Source: Thelonectria olida | Lineage: Eukaryota; Ascomycota; Sordariomycetes; Hypocreales; Nectriaceae | Direction of reading: 5' to 3' | Assembly: GCA_020736575.1 (NCBI GenBank) | Contig: JAGPYM010000020.1 | Coordinates: forward strand, 248,001-312,000 | Length of the DNA stretch: 64,000 nt | Shown here: positions 54,951-64,000 of the stretch, piece by piece | Layout: every line of letters starts with the position of its first letter | Numbering within the stretch: position 1 is the first letter of the stretch | Notes under the pieces: model-generated | Databases searched by the model: none | Seen by the model: the letters and a program-made list of their open reading frames with translations, nothing else | Told to the model about the DNA's origin: nothing | Program-made: the position numbers and the translations under genes

Positions 54951-56598
54951 ATGGCTGATCCAAAGCCGTGCTGGGAGTGTCTCAAGAAGCGCTTGGCTTG
55001 CGACTTTACCCGTCCCGCGTGTCGAAAATGTCGGCTGAGGAACACGGAATGTCCGGGCTACGGCAAGAAGCCGCTGAAATGGCTTGAACCGGGACAGACG
55101 AGGTCCAAGGGGCGTCGGGCCAAGAATGAATCCAACATTATCCGCCTTTGCCTCAAGGATACCAGCGAAACAAGCACCGTTGTAGAGGCTATCAAATACT
55201 GTGAGAGCTGCGGCCTTTCCGAAAGGAACCACTCAAAGATGCTAACGTTCAATAGACAACAACCATATTTGCCCCGATCTGGAAGTAGTCGGGCCCGCAG
55301 GCATCTCCGAAAGCCCATTCTTCGTGCAGTTCGCGTCGGCCTCCGACCTGCCCGCCTCAATAAGGCAGACCATGGTTTCTATTGCGCTGGCTCATCGGAT
55401 CCTCCAATTTGAGCCAGGGTTCGAGTCTGATCGTGCCACACTCTCAACAAGGCTTCAGATACATCGAGGAGGAGCCATTAAGGAGCTTGCTCGAGAAGTA
55501 AAGGCTTGTTCAGAAGCGAACATTGCCACCTTGGCTGCCGTCTTGACGTTTCTTTTTGCCGAGGTATGTGTATTGAAGACATCACAAAGAAACCTGCCTA
55601 ATCTGAATATTACCCGCCCTTAGATACAGCAGTGTCTATCTCCGAACTGGCGACTTCACTGCAATGCCGCCCACGCTATCATGGACACAATGGGTGGCAT
55701 GCCCATGTTGATTCTATCTCAGCCCTTCCTCCGTCATCTCCTACGATACTTTGTCCTGTAGGTGGTCTTACTTCCAGTCAATATTCGGCCCAGCTGACCA
55801 TCATCCCAATCTAGGATTGAAGTGCTAGGCAGCACCACGTCACCCAACGTTGAGCCTGACAAGGCACGGCGGCAACTTGAAATTATCAGCCTCTTGCCCC
55901 ACTTGTATGGAGACGGCCTGAGTACCGTTCTTCCATGGCTTGGGGGGCCTCCCCCAGAGCTAGTACAACACCTTATTCTCATCAACTATTGGCGATCTCG
56001 GACAGCTGAATCTATCTCATGCCAAAATCCGCAACGGTATTCCCCCTTGGAGTTATTGGACCGTGTCGTTTCATTTTCAGTAGAAGACTGGGTGAGCGGC
56101 ATTCATCGGAAGCAGCACACTGGTGATGTGAAAATGGATTCTGAGCGACTGCCACTAGGCCTCGGGGGCTGGGAGAAACTCCCCTACATCTTCCAGTCGT
56201 CAGTGGTGCTCTACTGCATCTCGTCATTATTCGACTCGGACAGCACGCCGTGTACCCTTCCTGACACTGCTAATGAGCGCGTTGGCCATATCGGCATTGG
56301 CGCTCTAAGGCGAACACACAGGGACGCGCTTCTCCGCGACCTCAAGGACTTGGCGTCTCCCTCACAAGCACAGCTACGCAAGGCCGTTTTGTGGCCTCTT
56401 GTGATGGCTGGCATTGAAGTCGACGCGACCGACACAGCCTCGAAGGTATTCATCCTGTCGGAGCTCAGCTGGATGAGCAAAACGCTGGGAACTGCATCGC
56501 CGTTGATAGCAAAGGAGTATTTGGAGAAGTTATGGGCGTCAAGTGGAGCGAAATGCTGGAATGATTTGTTTGATAGGTGTTATGTATTTGCCATGTGA
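54951..56598 (+). CDS. Zn2Cys6 transcription factor (fungal_trans_2 type)
   Basis: Four exons, 54951-55200, 55256-55563, 55624-55757 and 55815-56598, close in frame to 491 residues. The finger CWECLKKRLACDFTRPACRK then CRLRNTEC lies at residues 7-34, right at the N-terminus, followed by PGYGKKPLKWL, the motif seen in the Acr-2/fungal_trans_2 regulators. The body has PFFVQFASASDLPASIRQTM, NWRLHCNAAHAIMDTMGGMP and RKAVLWPLVMAGIEVDATDT, all typical of that class. Targets are unknown; the neighbours are an acetate-transporter-like gene and an arginine deiminase. Confidence 0.92.
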
Positions 56599-56966
56599 AT
56601 CCAGCTACAACGGAGTCATAGACGATGCTACCAATGGTATCACTTAGACGAGGGAATTCCGATGCTTGGAATACGAAGCATGAACTGGGCAATAATAAAG
56701 TCAAACCGCAGGCAATTTCAGGCTCCAGAGCACGTTTGCGTAGATATGCCAAGGATTGATCTGACCCTTGTCAGGTACCATGTCTTGGCCATGAATATTT
56801 CCCCATCAGGTAAGCCATTGCTGAGCCTCCTTTCGGCACACAGCCCAGCTGAAAAGGTCAATTAAGGTGCTGTTATTTGGCCTGAATAGGTAAAATAGTT
56901 TCATTCAAGCTGTCATATCGACAAAAGTTTACGATGTCAGCTGGATCAAACATTATTGTCCATGGT

Positions 56967-56973
56967 TATAAAA
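56967..56973 (+). promoter_or_regulatory. TATA box of the arginine deiminase gene
   Basis: TATAAAA, 110 bases upstream of the ATG at 57077, in a leader free of other ATGs. Confidence 0.5.
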
Positions 56974-57076
56974 GCAGCGGCTTTTCTTGCGTAAATTCCT
57001 ACAACTCAGACATCACAAGTTAACTCCTCACTCCACAAGTTTCCTTCAGCTTCCTCTCAGCTCTATACTCCAAGTC

Positions 57077-58909
57077 ATGGTCCTCGCCAAATTTCGCCTC
57101 CTTGGGCTCATTGGCAGCTTGCACTTCGCTACAGCTGCAACTCTCCGTCCACAGATTCTCGCAGACACCAACCGCGATGGCTCTGTAAACGAACTAGACG
57201 CAGCTGACAAGTACGCGTGGACTGCAGACCGCGGTGCAATCTTTCTGCCCAACATTGGAGATCGTCAACATCGTTGCGCTGTCGTCGATCTCGCAAACCA
57301 ACCCCTCAGCAATCATGAGCTTGCCGCATGCAACGACGCTTCTGGAGATATCCTTCTTTCGCCTGAGCTTGCCGCTCCTCTTCTCACAACTCCCCTGGAG
57401 GGATTGAGCCCTGATGCGTTGGGCTCTATATACACTGAGCCACCTTCTACTCTTGGCCGCGTTCGCATTTTCTGGAAGCACAGCCTCACTGCAGACAACT
57501 CTTCCACCTGGTCTTTGGTCGATCCCCAATCTTTGTTCAACGCAACATCACTCTCACAGGGTCTCACTCTTGCAATTGATGCCAGAGAGCTGGTGTTCAA
57601 CTCCTCTATCTGGGATGGATCCGCCAATGTCTTCTTCAGCGTAACGGATCGGAACCAAACCAGAATCGATTCTGTTGCAATGAAACAGGCTCCCGTGCTA
57701 GTCCATCATCACCTTCAAAGCCCGAATCAAGTGCTAACCATGGACGGTGATGCGACGCTTTCCAAATACCAGCCAGCCTTTGTCAAACGATTGACCGAAG
57801 TTCTTGGAGGACTAGGCAACAATTTCCCCCTCACGCTCCTTAACGGAACTACTGAAGTTTGGGCGCAAGACTTCATGGAGCCCGGGTTTGCCAGCATGCC
57901 AGGCCCAAATGGAACAATCTCGCTTCGAGTCTTGGTCCGGTCCGCTCAATCTGGTCGAGTAGCTGGACGCCAGGTTTTCTCGACCCTCAGAGGTCCTGGT
58001 GCTGGCGGATACCAACCTGTCTTGGGCTCCGGGTTTGGCTGGGAAGAGATCAACTCCGGTGGCAACATTGAGACCATTCCTCCTTATACATCCAAGGCGG
58101 GTGTTCGGTATCCGAGCGGGAGGGTCATTCTGGGTAAACATTTCGACAAGTACCCGGCAGAGTCAACCATCAAATTCTTCGAGTCCCAAGGAGCCCAGAC
58201 CCCGCTCTTTGTTGAGGCGGGTTGGTTGTTGATCGGACACGTCGACGAGCTAGTTCAGTTTCTCCCTTTCGATAATGAACTCGGATGGACTATCGCCATC
58301 GCAGACACTCACGCCGCTTTAAGGATCCTTGAAAAGGTATACAACGAAGGCCATGGCACAGTCAACGCGATCAGCTACGATGGTGACATGGCCCCAGACG
58401 AGGAGACGATCCTCTTGGACCCTCGTCAGATGAACACCACTATTGAGATGCTAGTCTCCAATAAAGAATTTCTCCATATCAACGACTACGTTCAAGGCTA
58501 TCTTAACGAGACGCTAAAGTTACTTCTTCGTGAGATCCCTCTCTCCGAAGACGACGTCATTCGCGTCCCAACCCTTTGGGAGGACGTCACTTACCCTTCC
58601 CCATTGGCCACGTCAGACGGCCAGCCTTTTCGTTTAAACAGAGCGCCACCTAATGAAAGGCAGGTGAAGTCATACTTCCCAGCGTCAATCAACGGCTTAG
58701 TCCTGAACTCTGACTACCTGGCTCCGAAGCCATGGGGGCCGATCATTGATGGTAAAGATATTATGGAGGAAGCCATCGTGGATGTCTACGCCCGCGCCAA
58801 CATGACGGTCTGGTTTATCAATGATTACATGTCGCACCATGTTAGAGGTGGTGAGGTTCACTGTGGGACAAACACTCTCAGAGACACTGACGTTGCTTGG
58901 TGGGAGTAA
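57077..58909 (+). CDS. secreted protein-arginine deiminase (PAD-like)
   Basis: Single exon of 610 residues. The chosen ATG gives a clear signal peptide (MVLAKFRLLGLIGSLHFATA). The protein matches the PAD family: an N-terminal beta-rich domain (ADTNRDGSVNELDAADK) and a C-terminal alpha/beta-propeller deiminase domain with catalytic residues in WAQDFMEPG (Asp 265), GHVDE (His 388, Asp 390) and GEVHCGTNTLR (Cys 596), equal to Asp350/His471/Asp473/Cys645 of human PAD4. About ten N-x-S/T sites suggest glycosylation. The reaction is calcium-dependent conversion of protein arginine to citrulline with ammonia release. Fungal PADs are known but poorly studied. Secretion implies action on extracellular or host proteins. 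Confidence 0.93.
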   Translation: MVLAKFRLLGLIGSLHFATAATLRPQILADTNRDGSVNELDAADKYAWTADRGAIFLPNIGDRQHRCAVVDLANQPLSNHELAACNDASGDILLSPELAAPLLTTPLEGLSPDALGSIYTEPPSTLGRVRIFWKHSLTADNSSTWSLVDPQSLFNATSLSQGLTLAIDARELVFNSSIWDGSANVFFSVTDRNQTRIDSVAMKQAPVLVHHHLQSPNQVLTMDGDATLSKYQPAFVKRLTEVLGGLGNNFPLTLLNGTTEVWAQDFMEPGFASMPGPNGTISLRVLVRSAQSGRVAGRQVFSTLRGPGAGGYQPVLGSGFGWEEINSGGNIETIPPYTSKAGVRYPSGRVILGKHFDKYPAESTIKFFESQGAQTPLFVEAGWLLIGHVDELVQFLPFDNELGWTIAIADTHAALRILEKVYNEGHGTVNAISYDGDMAPDEETILLDPRQMNTTIEMLVSNKEFLHINDYVQGYLNETLKLLLREIPLSEDDVIRVPTLWEDVTYPSPLATSDGQPFRLNRAPPNERQVKSYFPASINGLVLNSDYLAPKPWGPIIDGKDIMEEAIVDVYARANMTVWFINDYMSHHVRGGEVHCGTNTLRDTDVAWWE

Positions 58910-59075
58910 GGTGTGCACGTGTTTCGTATCTGGGAATTAGATGGGGTAGGTAGATGGCTAATAGATGCGCTGGCATTAAATAAAAATAGGTATCTATCTA
59001 CTCTCTACTATGTCCACCACTAAGACTACTATACATCAATTTCAACTGAAGGTTGCTGGTACAGCCAGATCCCAA

Positions 59076-61071
59076 CTAAAACATGGCTGACAGCACCCGC
59101 TTCCAAGCAGGCGCGGCGGCAAGCTCTTGGCGGAACTGGTTGATGGCGTCCCAATCATGTTCACGGCGACCAGTGTCGAGATCAATGTTATCGACCTTGA
59201 GCCAGCTCTGTCGCTTCCAGAGGTACCCACCGATGTAGAACAGGATGACGACAGGCGCAGCCAGATATGACTCAAAGAAGCCTTCAGCAGTGCCGAGCGA
59301 GCCGTCGATGTTGGTCATGGCAGTGTAAAACTGAGCCATGAGAACGATCACGTTCAGAGCCAGACCAATCCACGAGCCGTACACGCCACCAATGGCCTTA
59401 AAGGGGATCTCGTCCAGCGTGTGGCCGTGATGCTTCCATGCCTGTCGGAATCGGATATGGCAGAGGCAAATGGAGCCCCAGGTGAATAAAGCTGCCAAAC
59501 CGGAAAGGGCCTGGAGCCAGGTGAAGACGGTGCTTCCGTTACCGTTGACACTGAGGTACCCCAGGAGTCCAATGAGGATGATGGAGGTAACGGCGGGCAG
59601 CGGACGACCGGACTTGTCGATGTAGGCGAAGAACTTGGGCGCGTAGCCTTGCTGGGCGAGGGCGACGAGGGTTCGGCTTCCGCCGTAGACGCAAGACACA
59701 CCAATGGACAAGACAGAGACCAGGATGATGACGTTCATAAAAGAGTCATATCCCTTCAGGCCAGCGTTGGCGATGGCGATAACGAAGGGGGAGGCACTAG
59801 GGTCGTCGTTGCCGGCGTTGAGCAAACGGTCATCCTTAGAGTCGACCAACAAGCCGACGAGTAAAAGGCCGACGACGTAGAAGAGGGTGATTCGCCAGAA
59901 GACCTGCTTGATGGCGCCGGGAAGAGCCTTGGCGGGGTTCTTGGATTCAGCAGCGGCGAGACCGACAAGCTCAGTTCCGCTGAAAGAGAAGGCAGCAGTG
60001 ACAAATACACCTGAAGCCCAAGGTCAGCTACTATTATGTGAGAGAATATCAACGGATGTACATACCGCAGAAGCCTCGGAAGCCATGCTGGAAAGCTCCA
60101 GGGTCGTACCAGAGTCGGGCGCCCCAGTACTTGCCGTACATGCCATCAGAGGGGCCACCGCCACAGACGAGGACGATGGCTACGATCATGAAGATGATTG
60201 TGGCTGACAGCTTAAGAAGAGAGGCCCAGAATTCCTCCTCTGCGTATCCCAAACTTCCAAAGATGTTGACGATGATGATGGCAACCAAGAAGACCTGAGC
60301 AGGTAAATGTCAGTTTCATGACTTGCTTGAGCTGGTATGTTTCTTGATGGCTTATAACTTACGCTGACCCAGATGGCAACGCTGGTATCGGGTGCCCAGT
60401 ACTGAATAACAGTCCCGCAGACTGTTAGTTCCAGAGGCAACACAAAGGCCCATTGCATAACGTAGTTCCAGCCCATTGCGAAACCCCAAGACGGATCAAC
60501 GAAGCGATTGGCGTAACTGGTGTATAGAGTCAGCAACTTCGCATAGTAAGAAACAAGAGACGTCGGGAATGGAGCACTCACGTGTAGAAACCACCGGATA
60601 CTGGGTACATGACAGCCAGCTCACCCAGAGCATAGACGACGTTGAACATCATGATACCCATGATGAGGAAACCAATCAGTACGGAACCGGGTCCACCAGT
60701 TTCCAAGGCAGCGCCGCTACCAACGAAGAAACCAGCACCAATACTATTGTCGTGTCATCGTTAGTCATGGTTCTTGTTGCGTAGAGGTTGGGCACCGAGT
60801 TCAAATCTGCGGTCATCCTCCAAAGAAATGACACTAACCTTCCGCCAATAGCAATCATATTAAGATGACGAGGCTTCATCGTCCTCTCCAGCTCCACGGT
60901 ACCGGATCCATGGTCCTCGTGTGGGGTGAAGGACTGGAAGTTGAGTCCATTGCGAGTAGCCCAGGACTTCTCCGGCCTTGAGGTCGACTCATAGGGCTCA
61001 GCCTTCTCCGCGCTCCCGTTGGAGAGGGAGTTGCGCGCGACAGGCTCGTTCTTGGCGGTAATGTCCTCCAT
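59076..61071 (-). CDS. yeast-type amino-acid permease (AAT/GAP family)
   Basis: Five exons (60839-61071, 60582-60743, 60363-60516, 60066-60294, 59076-60010) close in frame to 570 residues. The N-terminal cytoplasmic tail leads into RTMKPRHLNMIAIGGS-IGA then GFFVGSG, the signature of yeast amino-acid transporters. About 12 membrane helices follow, with FSFSGTELVGLAAAESKNPA and the C-terminal DIDLDTGRRE tail. It resembles broad-range Gap1-type and proline/aromatic permeases; the specificity cannot be fixed. A TATATA box lies at about 61150 and four GATAAG sites lie upstream, which suggests nitrogen control. Confidence 0.94.
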
Positions 61072-61149
61072 GGTAAGGTATCGGAGAACTCAAATCATTT
61101 GCTGAGATGCTGTACAACGGTGCAAGCACAAGCAGCGTTCCAGCAGACG

Positions 61150-61156
61150 ATATATA
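61150..61156 (-). promoter_or_regulatory. TATA box of the amino-acid permease gene
   Basis: TATATA-type element about 80 bases upstream of the ATG at 61071. Confidence 0.4.
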
Positions 61157-61160
61157 CGGC

Positions 61161-63840
61161 CATGCGTCCCCGGACTGCTCTGAGGGGGCGGCAACATTCT
61201 GATAGCACCCCTACTCTAGCTTGAGTGAATGCGGAAGGTGATTTACGCGCGAGAAGCACAAAGACGTAATGAATATTACAGATGCTATCATAGTTGGCCT
61301 TCGAGAAGTCTTCCACGGATAAACCGGCAACTCCTTGTCAGAAAAAGTGGCACACCAAAGCGACTCAAACATTCCGGCGGACCAACACGGCCGGCGGACC
61401 ACTCCCTGGCACGAACAGACGCTGAATAACCTGGGGTACACGCACACGAGGTCCACCAAAAGGAGGGGCGAAGGGCCATTGCATCAAAGATAAGGGCTCC
61501 TTTGTCGGAGGACGTGATGTTGCTTTGGGCCGTTGGTGGAGAAGTTGCACTGGGATGGGAACACTGGAGTTAATGAACTGGAAACCTTGCTGATAAGCTA
61601 GATGAGGATCCTTGCTTGGCTTTACGGTATGCCCGAGAATGCAGGAGTTGGAAGGAATAACGTTACGCTGAGAGTGCATGGCATTTGCATGAGGTATGAT
61701 GATGCTCGGTGGCGTCAACACGTCCAACAGCCAACGGCCCTGCTCGCCAACACAACTGTACGGATGACGGAGAGTCCACGGTGCAGTACAGTTCGACCTA
61801 CCTAGATAAGCTAGGTTCCAAGGCGAACAAGCTCAAAGTAACGCAATAGCTTAACGAGACCCATTTGTTCATCTCGAGACGAACACGCAAATCGTAATCT
61901 GTGGACACGACTGTAATCTGTGGACTCGTCTCCAGTCTCTACACCAGTATTTATGTCCACCCTCCGGCCGGTTTATATCCGCAAAGCCAGCCCCGTTACA
62001 ACCGTCGATCTGCCCCACGCGATGCGGGCAAGCCGTGCCGTCCTTGGCAAACTTGGCAAAGGCTTGTTGGTTTCCGTTCAGAAGGATGGCAGCTGATCCA
62101 CGTTTGCCCGCAAGCCGTGTCCATCTCCACAGAAGGACTGTCCACTCTTTGATACCGCAGATAAGCTGTTTTAGGCAGGCCAACACAACGTCAGAACGAT
62201 GGTCTTGTTATCGAGGACAACGCCGTGGTGGACGCGAAAACCCAGGGCGTCTGTCTTCCGGCATGCGGCTTCCGGACGGGCCGATGATGCAGCACGTCAG
62301 CTGGTTCGATTGGTGTCTTCCGATGAGCATTAGCCTGCGATGGAAACAGAGGCGCCGGGGTGTGATCAAGGACAAGACATGCATGCTTAATTACCGTACA
62401 CAAGCGTCAAGCGGGGTAGCTGGACGCCAATGAGCAGCAAGACAAGGGCAGTTGCGTGGCCTAATGCTCGTTGCAGTAAGGGGCGCATCCTCAGGCCTTT
62501 TGTAAAAGCCCCTTCGGTGATCGGAATGGCAGACACTAGGGAGGCGCCGCGAAACAAGCCCTGCTTTGGTTGGTTGCTCACGCAAGAAGAGGGTCATGGG
62601 TGTTGCTGCTGGCGTATGACGGACGGCGTATTGGTGAGACGGCCCAATCTGCCTCCCGTACGGGAGCCTACTCTCTTAGCCGTCTGACGTGGAACGAGAA
62701 CATCCCATCACATGAATCCGTGCCTCCATCGTCCATGCGAGCTGCCAGGGTGTGATTCGTCATGCATGCCTGCTACGCTCCGAGATGCTGCGACGCGTTT
62801 CGCTACCGAGATCCGGTCCCCGGCCAAATAGTTTCCATTTTAAACCCCGACGCGACATGGATTTAGCCATCGTGGAGGGAATCACACCAGAAAGCAAAGG
62901 CACCTTCTCTCCTCATCTCATGTCTCCCAGGTGAAGGCAGCCTAGCTCCGGAGACGAACGAACTGAAGCAACCACGCCATCTCTTCCCGAGCTGCTCCCA
63001 CGTCGCCACACTGACAGGGCCTGACAACTACCCTACAGATAACCCAATTTTCAATACCAAGACAAATAACAATAGCAAAGAAATCATCTATCAGTTTGCT
63101 CAGGTCTAGAGACATTGTTCCCCGAGCTCGAATTGTTTAATGTGAATTTGCGATGTGTGATATCAAGTCATCTTCTAGGAAGATGGTAATCTTCGAGGGA
63201 TGTTGTCCCCGTAATTCCCAAGGAAGCGCCTCGCCACTGAGAGGAGAGAACTCGACAGAGTAAGCGCACCCATTGGCTCGAGGGTGAAGATCGTCATAGA
63301 TGCGCGAACTGGAATCTTCAGAGGAACCACATTGACAAATAGAAATAGCTTTGTTCAGTGCTGAAGCTTAGATTTGAGGTTTAAACACACTGGGGGTCGA
63401 TCGACTTATGACTAATAGTAACTGTACCCCAGGTTCAGGATCAGACCGGTCTCCATCAAAGCCCACTTCGTTGCACAGAGTCGTGCTTGAATCCACACAT
63501 CGAGGTTCTTTGAACTGTCGTTCGAGATACTGAATGAGATGAGATGGATGTTACAGTGTGTTGAATTGGTCACAGGACGGTTCCCATCGTAGGGTTGGGT
63601 CTCGTGTGGAATACCTTCGCTAACCTTGGTTGAAGACCTGTCGATTCTCATGACAATTTCATCTCAGATTGAGGATTGCCACACGTTGTAGGAGGGAAGA
63701 GTCTGGAGAAGATGAATGCACCTGGAAATGTCGAAATCCTGCACGTGATTTCTTGCGTGCGCGACTTGGGCCATGATGGAGTCAAGTTGCAAAGAGAGAA
63801 AAAAAATGGCCAAAAAATCAAACCAGGCCTTTGGACCTGT
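61161..63840. other. long upstream region of the permease; no well-supported gene
   Basis: About 2.7 kb. Apart from the GATA sites I see only weak coding signals. On the minus strand between 63651 and about 63140 one frame reads MRIDRSSTKVSEGIPHETQP and another ANGCAYSVEFSPLSGEALPW then ELRGQHPSKITIFLEDD; they could be two exons of a small protein, but I find no in-phase intron joining them. Confidence 0.3.
61489..62165. promoter_or_regulatory. four GATAAG sites upstream of the amino-acid permease
   Basis: GATAAG occurs at 61489-61494, 61592-61597, 61805-61810 and 62160-62165. This is the HGATAR target of AreA/Nit2 GATA factors, which activate permease genes under nitrogen limitation. About 0.5 copies would be expected by chance in 1.1 kb. 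Confidence 0.5.
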
Positions 63841-63850
63841 GGCTGGAACC

Positions 63851-63879
63851 TCTCCCGCCGGGAATTGAACCCGGGTCTC
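63851..63879 (-). tRNA. tRNA 3'-half-like fragment (T arm plus acceptor strand)
   Basis: On the minus strand GAGACCCGGGTTCAATTCCC then GGCGGGAGA gives a perfect T arm (CCGGG TTCAATT CCCGG) and an acceptor strand, very like fungal tRNA-Asp. No matching D arm, anticodon arm or 5' acceptor strand follows upstream. It is a truncated copy. Confidence 0.45.
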
Positions 63880-63904
63880 TCTACGGGACCGCGGGTTCGA
63901 GGAA

Positions 63905-63924
63905 TCCCGCCCGGAGGGGCGGGA
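63905..63924. repeat. perfect GC-rich hairpin
   Basis: TCCCGCCC-GGAG-GGGCGGGA: eight-base perfect arms with a four-base loop, between the tRNA-like fragment and the long palindrome. Confidence 0.7.
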
Positions 63925-63943
63925 TATCTCGACCTGAATTTCG

Positions 63944-63996
63944 TGGTAGGGTCAAAAGAGGAGTCCCTGAAGGGGGATCCTCTTTTGGCCCTACCA
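63944..63996. repeat. 53-base near-perfect palindrome at the right edge
   Basis: Arms 63944-63962 and 63978-63996 (TGGTAGGGTCAAAAGAGGA and its complement, one G-T mismatch) enclose a 15-base centre that pairs further (GTCCCT/AGGGGGA). It may be the tip of a foldback or MITE-like element that continues beyond the window. Confidence 0.65.
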
Positions 63997-64000
63997 TTTT

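Overview
The window is nuclear DNA of a filamentous ascomycete (Pezizomycotina, most likely a Sordariomycete). The evidence is short spliceosomal introns of 46-170 bases with GTRNGT donors and CTAAC-like branch points, Zn2Cys6 regulators, HET/NACHT/DUF7580 proteins, a tRNA-Leu gene with an intron, a solo-LTR-like element, and an AT-rich island plus nonsense changes of the kind left by RIP (repeat-induced point mutation). The species cannot be fixed from sequence alone.

Region 1, about 1-32 kb, is an accessory zone rich in allorecognition and cell-death gene families, most of them broken. It holds a NACHT-WD40 pseudogene (1-2.5 kb), a DUF7580 pseudogene (6.1-7.4 kb), an intact TPR-CHAT gene of 1040 residues (11.7-14.8 kb), a NACHT/ankyrin pseudogene (15.2-16.3 kb), a pseudogene joining an alpha/beta-hydrolase (SesB-like) segment to a caspase-like domain (25.7-28.3 kb), and a HET-domain pseudogene (30.3-32 kb). 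Between them lie a Ser/Thr-rich single-pass membrane protein, a carboxymuconolactone decarboxylase, a But2-type secreted protein, SDR relics around an LTR-like block (16.9-18.2 kb), a small set SDR / AflR-type regulator / quinone-oxidoreductase / EthD protein (18.3-23.5 kb), an AT-rich island (24.4-25.7 kb) and an atypical SDR (28.5-29.3 kb).

Region 2, about 32.7-50.5 kb, looks like a catabolic cluster. It contains a GNAT acetyltransferase, a paraoxonase/SMP-30-like lactonase, a TauD-type dioxygenase, an aldo-keto reductase, a Baeyer-Villiger-type flavin monooxygenase, a Dal5-family transporter, a Zn2Cys6 regulator, an NtaA/DmoA-type FMN monooxygenase and a second, broken Dal5-family transporter. 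An 11-base word, GCTCCGCGATG, occurs twice in the TauD/reductase intergenic region and once between the regulator and the NtaA-type gene, so it is a candidate cluster operator. My inference is use of an organosulfur or cyclic ketone/lactone compound; the substrate cannot be read from sequence.

Region 3, about 51.5-64 kb, holds tRNA-Leu(CAG), a GPR1/FUN34/YaaH acetate-transporter-like gene, a Zn2Cys6 regulator with a GYGKKPLKW motif, a secreted protein-arginine deiminase with its catalytic Asp/His/Asp/Cys in place, and a yeast-type amino-acid permease with four GATAAG sites in its upstream region. The right edge carries a tRNA-like 3' half and a strong 53-base palindrome.

Spliced models were checked by hand for splice signals and reading-frame closure; where the frame did not close this is stated. 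Pseudogene calls rest on in-frame stops and frame changes inside recognisable protein families. Several frame changes fall in homopolymer runs, so assembly error has to be excluded for those.
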